NCBI GenBank assembly: GCA_031216915.1
Contig: CM062296.1
Span: 450,926,287-450,990,286 of the forward strand
DNA: 64,000 bases
Source: Pictodentalium vernedei
Lineage: Eukaryota > Mollusca > Scaphopoda > Dentaliida > Dentaliidae
Direction: 5' to 3'
The notes beneath the pieces are model-generated. The model was not told the DNA's origin and made no database searches. It saw only the letters and a program-made list of their open reading frames with translations. Shown here piece after piece: positions 43,165 to 54,234 of the stretch. The position numbers were made by a program, and so were the translations under genes. Each line of letters begins with the position of its first letter. Within the stretch, counting starts at the first letter, position 1.

Positions 43165-43553
43165 ATTTATTATTTATTTATTGGTGTTTAAGGGGATATA
43201 CTTATGCACAATGGCTAATCTACGGGTGGAGGAAGCCGCGGTACCTGGAGAGAACCACCGAGCAACGACGAGCAGCTGCCAGCTTCCCAACATCGTAACT
43301 CCGAACTGCAGCACAGGCAGGGTTAGATTGGTTGAAGACATGCGTACCGTCGACGTGCAGTACGCCTTAGTACATGGCGGCATCGTGCCCCCATATGGAG
43401 AATCAGAGTTAAGTGCCTTGCCCAAGGACACAGCATGGGAGTTCGAATTGATCGCTCAGACGGCCACCCATCCAATGATTAACCAGGCTCAACGTTGCTT
43501 AACTTCGGTGATCTGACGAGAACCGGCTACCACAATGCCACCGCTCCGCCACT
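43165..43553 (-). mobile_element. SINE with a tRNA-like/5S rRNA chimeric head (copy 7)
   Basis: On the minus strand the head begins GGCGGAGCGGTGGCATTGTGG, then switches to 5S rRNA-like sequence: CGGTTCTCGTCAGATCACCG, AAGTTAAGCAACGTTGAGCC and GGTTAATCATTGGATGGGTG (about 43448-43530). It then joins the common SINE body (CTGTGTCCTTGGGCAAGGCA; GTACTGCACGTCGACGGTAC; GGTGGTTCTCTCCAGGTACC) and ends CACCAATAAATAAATAATAAA. 5S-headed SINEs are the SINE3 class. The shared body with tRNA-headed copies is seen directly. Confidence 0.9.
43448..43530 (-). promoter_or_regulatory. 5S rRNA-derived internal Pol III promoter region
   Basis: The stretch AAGTTAAGCAACGTTGAGCC to TTGGATGGGTGGCC corresponds to the internal control region of animal 5S genes (A box, intermediate element, C box), which bind TFIIIA and TFIIIC. 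It is a recognisable but diverged match. Activity is not implied. Confidence 0.75.
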
Positions 43554-44194
43554 GCACGATAAGAAAGCAGTAAATAACGTTAGCTACAATGGGATCAGTT
43601 ACTTATAATATCAAATAGTGTTGACACTATAGCGTTTCCCTGACAGTGGGTCCAGGTATATAATAGTCTGTAAAACGGCTATACACTGCCCCTCCTCCGC
43701 CCCAGAGTGGCGACGTGGCAGTATATATCTATCTTACTGACGCTATGTTGTGCCTAAGGAACCTTACAATAAAAGGTGGGGATCCCCAACATGGGAAGGG
43801 GGGGGGGGCAGGTATATTTACTACTCTGCAGGTTATCAAATGCAGTGGTGCATGGCGCCAACATTCCCCTGGCAGTGGGGCTAGATATATACTAGTTTTT
43901 TAAGACGGTTATACTCCCCTTCTCCGTCCCAGGGTATATTTTATCTACACATATGTACAAACAACACTTCCTATTTTCGTATGTAATTATTGTAGTTTAT
44001 AACTTCATGTTTGTCGTTGTATGTATGGATATCTTCATTGTAATAAATAAAACTAATCCTACGGGGAAAAACCAATTGGAGAGAAATTTACTTCTGCTAT
44101 TAACAGACAGGTGATAGGTGAGCTCTGCAAGGTGTGAAAAAATGACATAATCATGCATAACAACTGTGGTCTAATAGGAGATAATTGATTCAGG

Positions 44195-46279
44195 GACTAT
44201 ACATGACATGCTCAAGAGTTTAAAGTTCACATTTTCTGTGGATATCTTCAACTGGTTCTTACAGATTTTTAAGAACAAATAAACCCTGGAGAAGAAGTAT
44301 TCTAGCAAGCCTTCATTAACAATCCACAAATCGTCAACTATCGAAATTTTAGGTAAATTTGAGATACAATGGGCTATTTACATTAGACGCTGATTCTCAG
44401 ACGCTGATATTAATATTGACCCTCTCCACAAACAATGATGATTTAACCAAAATGTTCTTTTATCACACTGGGTCATTTGAGACTATTATACCCACTTTTC
44501 TCAAGACATCAATAAAAATACTTTAATGATACAATTAAAAACAATTCTTCAGACACTCCAGGGTCATAAAAAATCATTGATGTTTATTAACGCTCTACAG
44601 ACTACCAAGCATCGTAATTTTGCTGAAATGAGCTGTTTTCAGACACGCGCAACACCCAACGTGTACCTGGGAATTACCCATAATCTCCTTTGTTGGAAGT
44701 GGAATTCACCGAGGACCATTTTTGTAAGTAATAAGGGTATTCAAAAAACCAAGCGTTAACCCCTTTTGTGGTTGTTAATAGTGATACCCATCAAAGGCTT
44801 AAAAATTTATGTTTTCCCTGGATTTCTTTACAAACATCTGGTAGCGTTTTCAAGAGAAAATGGCCATTGATAGGTCATGGTGTCACATTACCAGGTGATT
44901 GGATAAATTAAGCTGGTAAGCATTTGTTAACCCTCCATGGGCTGCTAAATGTCAAAATTTTGAAAAAATAGCCTGTTTTTGAACAACAACAACATCAAAA
45001 GGGAATGCAACAGAGAAACGTAACTTCTTTTACCGGACGCAAAACTGACAGGGAAACATTTTTGTAAGTAGTAAATGGATTCAAAAATCGAGGCCTGAAC
45101 CCATTTTTGAGTTGTTAAGGAGATATAACCCTTAAAAGCTTAAAATTCCAGTTTTCTATGGATTTCTCAACAACAAAAAATTCAAGAACAATTGACCATT
45201 CGCAGGTCTTCGAGTGACATTACAAGCATGAACAAAATGTTTCGGTAAACATTTGTTAACCCTCCAGAGGCTGCCAAGCATAGACATTTGGAGAAAATGG
45301 GCTGTTCTTGGGCAACCATAACACCAAATGTGTACCTACGAGATAAACATAACCTCCTTCATTAGAAGTGGAATTCACCGTCGATCATTTTTGTAAGTAA
45401 TGATGGTATTCACAAAACCAAGCATTAACCCTTTAGAGCTGGTTACAGGGAGATACCCCTCAAAAGGTTAAAGATTTGTGTTATCTGAGGATTTCTTTAA
45501 AAACATGCCGTAGATTTTCAAGAAAAAATGGCCATTCTCTGATCTTAGTGTGACATTACAAGTTGCATGTACAAAATATTCCTGTAAGCATTTGTTAACC
45601 CTATGCAGGTTCTCAAACATCAAAATGTTGATAAAATGGGCTGTGATTGCGTACCCACAGCACCCAAAGTTGGGAGGAGAGATCAAAATAAGTGGAAGTA
45701 GAATTCACTGAGAATTATTTTTGGAAGTAATAAGAGTATTAAAAAAACAACACTTAACCCGTTTTGGGCTGGATAAACAATGATACCCATCAAAAGCTTA
45801 AAATTCATGTTCTCCCTGGATTTCTCTGAAAACATCTTGTAGATTTTAAAGAAAAAAATGGCCATTCACAGTTCTTGGTGTGACATTACAAGTTGCATGA
45901 ATAAATATTCCTGTTACCACTTGTTAACCCTCTACTAGCTGCCAGACATCAATATTTGGGATAGATTTGATATAAAATGAACCATTTTTAAATTGACACA
46001 GCACTCAGTGGGTATGTGTCAAACAAACATAACTCCTTTTGTCGGTCATTGACTTGTTGGAAGACGATATTGACATTAAACCAGTCCACCGTTAATTATG
46101 GTTTTTACCTAAACAATTTTTTATCAAACTCTGTCATTTGAGATTACTATCTTCACCTTTTTCAAAACATCAATGAAGGGACTTCAGTGAGACAGTTAAA
46201 AACAACAAGACACTGTGGGGTCATGAAAAATCATGGAATCTCATCGGGAAAAGCCATGATTCTCCAGAATCATAAAGTC

Positions 46280-46281
<2 letters not shown>
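44195..46281 (+). repeat. Satellite array block 2 with internal and terminal right-end modules
   Basis: Starts with a right-end module (about 44320-44580: CATTTGAGACTATTATACCC, AATTAAAAACAATTCTTCAG) that merges back into monomers. Anchors fall at about 44722, 45058, 45388 and 45718. It finishes with a full right end (GACAGTTAAAAACAACAAGA to AATCATAAAGTCTA). Monomers 44722-45388 resemble 42098-42770 and 47397-48060 in order. Confidence 0.88.
46246..46281 (+). repeat. Right terminal hairpin of unit 1
   Basis: GGGAAAAGCC, then ATGATTCT-CC-AGAATCAT (perfect 8-bp stem), then AAAGTCTA. It abuts 29 T and the left end of the next unit. Confidence 0.85.
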
Positions 46282-46310
<29 letters not shown>

Positions 46311-48731
46311 CCACACATTTTTGTCCGTACGATTCAGAAGCCATTTTCGAACCGATTTTCACACAATTTGGCACACGCATAGAGGGGCAAAAAATCTAAA
46401 AATGTACCGAAGCGGAATTTTCGATTTAACCCTTATTTCGCCAGAATTGGCAAAAAACTGCCAAAATTGGGGTTTATCGGCACTTTCTCGAAACACGTCT
46501 TTAGGATTTTTTTTAAACATTCATCATTTCTAGACCTGCCCATGTCACGACCTTTGATACACACGACATATTTGGCGATGCATATGGTAACCCTCCACAG
46601 GCTGCCAAACATCGAAATTTTGATGAAATGGGCCGGTTTCAAGCCCCCAGAGCACCCAAACGATACAAGATGGATAAACATAACTTCCTTTATTTGAAGT
46701 GAAATTCACCGGAGATCATTTTTGTAAGTAATAATGGTGTTCAAAAAACCAAGCATTAACCCGTTTTGGGCTAGTTAAACAGCAATACCCCCAAAAAGCT
46801 AAAAAAATCAGGTTTTCCGTGGATTTCTCTAAACGAGTCTTGTAGATTTTCATGAAAAAATTGTCACTCCCAGGCCTTGATGTGACAATAGAAGTTGCAT
46901 GGACAAAATACTTCGGTGAGCATTTGTTAACCCTCCACGGGCTGCTAAAAGTCAAAATTGTGATAAACTGGGCTGTTTTTGGACGCCAACGGCACCCAAC
47001 GGGTACGCCACAAAGAAAAGTGATTTCTTTCATCGAGCGCACAATCTATAGGGAAACATTTTTGTAAGTAGTAAGGGTATTAAAAAAACGAAGTCTTAAC
47101 CCATTTGGGGCAGGCTAAAGGGAGAGACCCCTTAAAATCTAAAAATTCCCATTTTCTGTGGATTTCTCTAAATACATTCCATAGGTTTTCAAGAAAAATT
47201 GACAACTTGCAGGTCTTTGTGTGGTATTACAAGTGGCATGGACAAAATATTCCGCTGAGCGTTTATTAACCCTCTACAGAATGCCAAGCATCATAATTTT
47301 GTTGAAATGGGCTGTTTTCGGACACACACAGCACGCAATGTATGTCCGAGAGTTACACATAATCTCCTTTGTTGGAAGTGGAATTCACTGAGGACCATTT
47401 TTGTAAGTAATAAGGGTATTCAAAAACCCAAGCGTTAAACCCTTTTGGGGTTGTTATTAGCGATACCCATCAAAAGCTAAAAAAAAATTATGTTTTCCGT
47501 GGATTTCGTTACAAACATCTTGTAAGTTTTCAACAGAAAATGGCCATTGATAGGTCTTGGAGTCACATTACCGGTTGCATGGATAAAATATTCCAGTAAG
47601 CATTTGTTAACCCTCCATGGGCTGCTAAATGTCAACATTTTGAAAAAATAGTCTGTTTTTGGACACCAACAACAACAAATGGGAATGTCACAGAGATACA
47701 TAACTTCTTTTACCGGATGCAAAACTGACAGAGAAAAATTTAGTAAGAAGTAAGGGTATTCAAAAAATCGAGGTCTTAACCCATTTTCGCCTGGTTAAGA
47801 TGTACCCCTTAAAAGCTTAAAATTCCAGTTTTCTGTGGATTTCTCCAAAAAATCTAGTAAGTATTCAAGAAAAATTGACCATTTGCAGGTCTTTAGTGAC
47901 ATTACAAGTTACATAGACAAAATATTCCGGTAAGCGTTTGTTAACTCTCCAGAGGCTGCAAAGCATAGAAATTTTGAGAAAATGGACTGTTCTTGGGCAC
48001 CCATTGCACTCAATGTGTACCTGCGAGATAACCATAACCTCCTTCTTTGGAAGTGGAATTCATCAGACCAAGCATTAACCCATTTAGTGCTGGTCTTAAC
48101 CCGTTTTGGGCTGGTTAAACAGCGGTACCCATCAAAGACTTAAAATTTCATGTTTTCCCTGGATTTCTTTAAAAACATCTTGTAGATTTCAAGAAAAAAT
48201 GGCCATTCACGGGTCTTCATGTGACATTACAAGTTACATGGACAAAATATTCCGCTGAGCATTCGTTAACTCTCCACGAACTGCTAAACATCAAAATGTT
48301 GATAAAATGGATTGTTTTCAGACACCAAGAGCACCCAATGGATATGTAACAGAGAAATATAACTTCTTTTACTCGCGTAGAATTCACAGAGGATCAGTTT
48401 TGTAAGTAGTAAGGGTATTTAAAAGAATGAAACTTAACCTATTTTAGACTGGATAAGGAGAGATACCCCCTTAAAAGCTTAAAATTTACATTTTTTGTGG
48501 ATTTCGCTAACTGCTTGTTGGCGATTTTCAAGAACAATTGGACATTGGCAGGTCTTACAAAGTGCATAGATAGAATATTCCGCTAGTCGTTTGTTAATCC
48601 CGCTACAGGCTGCTAAACGTCAAAAGTTTGATAAAATCGGCTGTTTTCGGGCAGCAAATGGGTATGTAATAGGTAAACATAACCTCTTTTATCAGACTCA
48701 GAATTCATGAGGGATAATGTATGATAGTGTT
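46282..48731 (+). repeat. Second unit: T29 run, left end and satellite block 3
   Basis: 46311-47040 is nearly the same as 40669-41400, starting CCACACATTTTTGTCCGTAC. Anchors fall at about 46718, 47058, 47397, 47730 and 48400, with one shortened monomer near 48060. The array is then interrupted by a SINE in the middle of a monomer. Confidence 0.9.
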
Positions 48732-48743
48732 AAGGGTATTCAA

Positions 48744-49097
48744 GGGAGCGTGGTGGCTCAGTGGTAAACTGTTGTACTTCTATGCTAGAGGTCCCGAGTC
48801 CGATCCCCGTCCGGGACGACTCACGTTGTGTCCTTGGGCAAGGCACTTTAGCCCGGTTGCCGACATGGGGGCACGATGACGCCGTGTACTAAGGCATACT
48901 GCACGTCGATGGAACATATGTCTTCACCCTCTGTAACCCTGCTTGAGCGGAGCTTGAACAGAGTTAGAATGTCGAGGAGCTGACAGTTGCTCGTCGTTGC
49001 TTGGTGGTTCTCTCCGTGTACTCCGGCTTCCTCCACCCATAAAACTGTCACGGTCACGATTAGCCATTGTGCATAAGTATGTGACCTTAAACACCAA

Positions 49098-49158
<61 letters not shown>
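48744..49158 (+). mobile_element. tRNA-derived SINE with long (AAAT)n tail (copy 8)
   Basis: Inserted in a satellite monomer with a 12-bp target duplication AAGGGTATTCAA (48732-48743 and 49159-49170). Head TGGCTCAGTGGTAAACTG (A box); B box weak (CCGAGTCCGATCCC). Body and 3' end match copy 5, followed by about 15 AAAT repeats. The long tail and perfect duplication indicate one of the youngest insertions in the window. Confidence 0.95.
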
Positions 49159-49160
<2 letters not shown>

Positions 49161-50089
49161 GGGTATTCAAAAAGCCAAGCCTTAACCCTGTTTATAGGAT
49201 TAAAGCCAGACAGCCCATGCGGTGTACGCTGCCTACATTACTTGTAAAATCGACACCCCCACTAAATCTACTTCGAGGTGCGGTGTCGGACCCGGCCACC
49301 TGACGGTTCTGACCTCATTAGATAACACTCCTTCGTTGTATTTAGCAGCATGGATTTCCCCAAGAAGCAAAGACAAAAATACGTCTGCGGAAAATAATCG
49401 CAAATATTTTATTTAGTCTGTATTTTGTCCGTATAGAAAATGTCTCGCCCACAATACCTAAAGATGATTCAATGATACAATTGGACATATTTCTCTCGTA
49501 AAACCTGAAAAAGACTTGATTTATTTCATTTTAGGATTGCGCGTGTATATTCTTAGAAGATTCTCTGTGTGTTATTAATATACAGCGTCAGTCTTTGATC
49601 TCGTTTGGGACGATCAGTGATTAACACCTTTTCGACAAGAGCCATCGAAATTGAAAATAAAAAAAAAAATCAAATTTCACTAAAACCTTTTGCAGAATCG
49701 TGTTTTTCAGAAAACTCTTTCGCGATTGCATGTGTCGTTTTCAAAATTCCGATCAGTAATCACGAAATTATAAATATGTTGTTGTCAATAACAAAATTGA
49801 AAGCATGTCCGTCAAACTTGCATGACGTCAGAACTCGACTCGGGTGAAATACTGCAGTGATGCAGTGAAAGTTCGAGAGTAATAAACGCTGATATCGCAG
49901 TAGGCTTTAAACTGTCCATGGAATGGTCCTAAAATCATGTTTATATTTGCAGCTTTACTGCAAATAGGTTTCCCGTTGTTTCTTGTTGAAGTGTTGTTTC
50001 CGTCAAGGCCAAGTACCATAGAAAATTTGGAACACCGAGCAGTGGGCCTGCCCCATGAACACCTGCCTGTTATTAAAATTAATTAGCGG

Positions 50090-50235
50090 GGACATCTGCG
50101 CCCCCCCCCCTTCCTGCTGTTTTTTTTTTACCTAGGACACCTGCCCCCTATTGTTTCTTTTACCTAGGCCACGTGCCCCCCCCCCCCCCCTGCTGTTTTT
50201 CACCAACTACGCCTGCCCCCGTTTGTTTGCTAACG
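50090..50235 (+). repeat. C-rich tandem repeat with long C runs
   Basis: About three units of (GGGACA/AGGACAC)..CTGC-C(5-15)-TGTT-T(n)-ACCTAGG, with C runs at 50101-50110 and about 50176-50190. Unit about 45-50 bp. Confidence 0.75.
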
Positions 50236-50431
50236 GGCCCCTCCCCATTGACCTTTCTATCTTTAGAAGCACCCGGGCCGACGGGGAGAGGGCGTGGTTG
50301 TGAGCATGGCTAGATTTCGCTGAAGGAAGGTACCCTCAAATCTGGGTCGAAAGTGGCGAAAATGACAAAAGGCTACTTCAACGTATGGTAACGGTATACA
50401 CTTCAGACGATCTGGGCGATGTACAGACGAA

Positions 50432-51225
50432 AGATCATACCTTGGAGCCGGTTAGGTAATTTGGCACAAAAAAACTCCGATTTTATGCTCAATCGCTACT
50501 CTACAGTAGTCTACAATAGTGCCCAATTCCATTCCAAACTGATAGAGTCGGGACGAATAGTACTCTCACTTTCCACGCGATGCGTGGTGTTCTCCACGCG
50601 GTCTCGACACTTGCAAAAGATGCCAAAATGTCGGCCAGGGTGCGTAGAACAAGTTCTGAAAATTAGAAGTCGCTGCCTTCGGCGGTCTGGACACGGTTCG
50701 TGTTTGTGAGAAGTGCAATTTTAATGTCAAATTGGCAAATTTTCGTTAATCGTTTCCTGCCAAAACACCTACTCACCGCCGATTTCTTTTCACTGCAACT
50801 TCTTCCGATTATTTAAGGTTTAAAGATAGTGTCAGGATACACCCCCCCCCCCCTCCCCCGCACCGAAACCTGGGACTTTAAGCTCAATCGCAGCTCCACA
50901 GTCGTCTACAACACTGCCCATTTCCATTCTGAACTGATAGAGTCGGGACGAATAGTACTCTCTCATTCCAAGCGATGCGTGGTGTTTTCCAGGCGGCTCG
51001 GACGCTCCAAACAGATCCCAAAATGTCGGCCAGGGTTCGTAGAACAAGTTCTGAAAATTTCAAGTCGCTGCCTCCAGTGGTCTGGACACGGTTCGTGTAT
51101 GTCAGAAGTGCTATTTTAATGTCCAATATGCAAATCTTCGTCAATCTTTTCCTGCCTGCCAGAAACCCAATCATCGCCAATTTCTTTTCACTTTAAACTT
51201 CTGACGATTCTCTTAGGTTTAAAGG
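50432..51225 (+). repeat. Tandem duplication, 395-bp unit, two copies
   Basis: GAGTCGGGACGAATAGTACT at 50545 recurs at 50940; the flanking blocks (AAAATGTCGGCCAGGG, GTAGAACAAGTTCTGAAAAT, GTCTGGACACGGTTCGTGT, CCAATTTCTTTTCACT) follow in order in both. The copies are separated by a C run (50840-50852). The reading frames here differ between copies, so it is not a clear gene. Confidence 0.9.
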
Positions 51226-51535
51226 TTGTGTTGGGATCCCTGGGTGGCGGTCTTAAAGAAGCAACTTCCATTTACAGAGAGAGGGGGGGGGGGGAGGGGG
51301 CTCTAAAGGAGTCTGCGCCCATTCACGACGTCTTTTTTCGAACTGGCTTGAAAAGGAAGGACCAAATTCCGACAGTTACCTCCTCTCTTCAAAACGCTAT
51401 ATCCCAACCAATTCTAGGCAGATTTCCATGAAATTTTGACTCGTTGTTCATGGATAGTTGCGGCATCACATTCCATGAAGAGCGATACGAATTTCGCATT
51501 TCATCACTTCGAATTCGAAAAGCGCGCATGCGCAT

Positions 51536-52002
51536 GGATTTCTCTGAAAACATCTTATAGATTTTAAGTGAAAATGGCCATTCGCACTTTTGGTTTGAAA
51601 TTGCAAGTTGCATGAATAAATATGCCTGTTAGCACATGTTAACCCTCTACAATTGGCCAGACATCAATATTTTGGATACATTTGAGATAAAATTGACCAT
51701 TTTCAAATAGACAGAGCACTCAAAGGGTAAGTGTCAAACAAACATAACTCCTTTTGTCGGTCATTAACTTGTGGGACGACGATATTGATATTAACCCACT
51801 CTACCATTAATGATGGTTTTTACCTAAACAATTTTTTTATAAAACTGAGTCATTTGAGACTACTATAACCACCTTTCTCATAACATCAATGAAAGAACTT
51901 CAGTGAGACAGTTAAAAACAATTCATCAGACACTGTAGGGGCATGAAAACTCAAGGAATCTCATCGGGAAAAGCCATGATTCTCCAGAATCATAAAGTCT
52001 AG
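51536..52002 (+). repeat. Right end of the composite
   Basis: It resumes mid-monomer and is collinear with 45820-46281: CAAGTTGCATGAATAAATAT, TGTCAAACAAACATAACTCC, TGATGGTTTTTACCTAAACA, GGGAAAAGCCATGATTCTCC, ending AAAGTCTAG. (TTA)n follows outside. The terminal hairpin is 51976-51993 and CTAG is 51999-52002. Confidence 0.9.
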
Positions 52003-52540
52003 TTATTATTATTATTTGTCACACTTAAAAGAAAACTGTCGAACCGGCCATCTTACCGGTGTGCACAGAGCTGTGTCCGGCTTCATGCTGGAGGAAATAA
52101 AATCACACGACGCTCTACTTTGTTGGGGGAGAAACATTCCGCTTAGAAATTGAACGAAGAAGATGATTACGTCCAAAAAAAAAGTAATGAAAGGTAATGT
52201 ACAGAATCAATAAACATGAAAAGATTTCTGAAAATACATCCTCAAATTAATTCTAGCAGCAACAAAGAATAATTATAGCTCGGCAGCAGAAGCATCTCGT
52301 GAATACTTGAGTGATAAAAATCCAGACACCATTTTTGACGTTATTCGACAGAACGAGCTTATAAATAAGCTTATGTAATACTTTTCGATTGCATTCTGAG
52401 AAACAGAAAAATCACTGTATTGTTTACACATTACGATGGCTTTCCAATATGACAAATTCGTTATACTGGTCTGTGGAAGGGTAAACAGCCCATGTACCCC
52501 GTCAGAAATACATGTACAACATTCTGTTGGGGAGGAAGTG
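52003..52540. other. Unassigned flank of the composite
   Basis: A short TTATTATTATTATT run at the boundary, then AT-rich sequence without recognised elements. Confidence 0.5.
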
Positions 52541-52707
52541 TAAACACAGAACGGCGCACTCGTGTGAATGCGTTAATCGATAGGGCACGAGTGCCAGCGT
52601 GACAGGATAAAACAAGAGGTCGCTGGCTTCGAGTTTTATCCTTCCGCGATTGCACAATTGTCACATCGATTAACCCAATCACACGAGTGTGTCGTTCTGT
52701 ATTTATT
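52541..52707. mobile_element. Palindromic MITE family D, copy 1
   Basis: Arms: AACACAGAACGGCGCACTCG..GTTAATCGATAGGGCACGAG on the left; CATCGATTAACCCAATCACA and CGAGTGTGTCGTTCTGT on the right. Apex AAACAAGAGGTCGCTGGCTTCGAG. Flanked by TAAA / TTTA. A sister copy is at 56369. Confidence 0.85.
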
Positions 52708-54234
52708 ACAGTAGGCACATAGAACACATTGGAACTCAGGGGACGAACTGCCAACAAAAAGAACACATTTTATCGCCAACAAAATTTGTGAGGGGAACCC
52801 GTGTTACTGTTTTAGCTTTCGCTAGCGATTCAAATTGCAATTGCGGTGCACCATTTGCAGAAAATTTCAGTAAAAGTTTGCTTCTATTTAAAAATAGTCA
52901 GTCAACGATTTCCGTTCGGCACATGTGTGCGGATCGGATTTTCATTTTCCGCATGATTTAGTGTTGCTTTAAAAGGGGAATTCATAGAACAGGCGTAAAA
53001 TAATAAATTATTACTAACCTTCCTTACCATCTCTAGTTTACGACATTACAGATATGTAGCGACAGGGTGGGTGGGTGGGGGGGGGGGGCGGGGGCTCACC
53101 CCACCCATAACCATAATAATTTTCAATATTTGGAAATTCAAAGAAATCAATTTGCTTCATGTTTTCAGACGTTTCCGACCAGTCGATTTGAATTTTCAAC
53201 TCGTGATCACAGCACAGCAGGGCCGTAGCTAGAGGGAGTATGGAGGGGTGTCCCAAAAGTTCGGTAATATAAATTCCAGATGATGGAAATCCAATAATAT
53301 CAATTTGCTTTTGTCATATTTTTTTCGGTCAGAGCCAAAGTGATTTTTCACTTTTCGATTACATTCTGCGGGTTTGCCAGTCAGTGGGTAATATTTTCCG
53401 AAATTCCCACTCAGTGATCGGTCCGGTTTTTCAAATTCATCATTCGTTTACCGACTCGAAGTAATTAGTTGGAAGGAGTAGGTATTGGCTGAATAGCTGT
53501 CAGTCTATAGCTCTTGTGTAGCCTCGTCTGTGCAAGGGAAAACTCATGGACCAACCTTGGGCAATGCATTTTCTTGTGGATAAAATAACTAGATTTAAGC
53601 GAAGGGGAGGCCTCAGATTCAATCAAAAATTAAAAGTTTTCCCAGGGGTAGACCCCCCCCCCCCGAACCCACCATCGAAAGGGGGATATACCCTCTCCAA
53701 GTAGGACCCCAACCTCAATTAGAAATCTAACTGATCTCCTCCCCCCCCCAACCCACCCATTTGAAGACCATCCAGCTACGTCCCTGTGGCCCTGTCTTAT
53801 CATCGAATGTTGACTTTCTTATCATAGCGCAAAAACTGTTTGAAAGAAGTCAGTTGTCTTAACGGCCGTAGGCGTTTCCTTGACCTTGTGTTGGTTTTAT
53901 GGGTGTTGGAAACGCCGATACTATAGTATCTTGGGTCACATTTTGGCACATTGTAAATGTGTCCTATCGTGTTTGATTGATTAAACAGCTAAAAATGAAT
54001 CAGTGTTTCCCGGATTCAATATGAAGTTTAGGAGTTGAAGGTTGAGACGATATACAAAGGCACTCGCAAAATAGGTTTCTGGACGTTTATCAACACTCCA
54101 GACCCAGAATGCACATGTTTTTGGTACGAACAAAAACTGGTGATATTGGTGGAGTAGACGGCTCAATAAACAACAAATCTGCAGAAAACGATTGGCAATA
54201 ATATAACTCATAACATGTTTTACGTGCCTTTTTC
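52708..54234. other. Unassigned, with G-rich and C-rich tracts
   Basis: No element was identified. 53064-53093 is a G-rich tract (GGGTGGGTGGGTGGGG then GGGGGGGGCGGGGG) that could form a G-quadruplex. C runs occur near 53650 and 53740. Confidence 0.5.

Larger units (their letters stand above)
42951..44194. other. Non-satellite DNA splitting the array
   Basis: It contains a SINE (43165-43553) and a diverged spaced repeat (CCTGACAGTGGGTCCAGGTA at 43645 and CCTGGCAGTGGGGCTAGATA at 43870, each followed by ..CGGCTATAC.. and ..CTCCG.CCCAG). The end near 44060, TTGTAATAAATAAAACTAAT, looks like a retrotransposon 3' end, but I cannot assign it. Confidence 0.55.
49200..51535. other. 2.3 kb of non-satellite DNA within the last monomer region
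   Basis: It interrupts a monomer between CTTAACCCTG (49190) and GGATTTCTCTGAAAAC (51537). It holds the poly-C tandem at 50090-50235 and the 395-bp duplication listed below. No gene or transposon terminus was recognised, and no target duplication is clear. Confidence 0.6.
40528..52002 (+). mobile_element. 11.5-kb satellite-bearing composite, Helentron/Helitron-like non-autonomous element(s)
   Basis: Two units lie head to tail. Left-end sequence (hairpin CTTTTCCCTCTGGAAAAG, then T- and G-rich tract, then CCACACATTTTTGTCCGTAC) occurs at 40528-40870 and, without the hairpin, at 46311-46510. Right-end sequence finishing GGGAAAAGCC-ATGATTCTCCAGAATCAT-AAAGTCTA occurs at 46246-46281 and 51966-52001. 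Between them are ~337-bp tandem monomers. GGCTTTTCCC (left) and GGGAAAAGCC (right) are inverted subterminal repeats. The 8-bp terminal hairpin before CTAG at 51999 recalls Helitron 3' ends. No Rep/helicase is present. Superfamily assignment is an inference from structure. Confidence 0.6.

Noticed and set aside
43448..43530. 5S rRNA gene
   Set aside because: Only an internal part of 5S is present, with a changed start and a SINE body following; no 3' end or terminator of a 5S gene.
52461..52961. Open frames around the family D palindrome
   Set aside because: They cover the inverted-repeat MITE and read through both arms; no motif is recognised.
53064..53093. G-quadruplex as a functional element
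   Set aside because: The G runs could fold, but there is no gene nearby and similar homopolymer tracts are scattered through the window.
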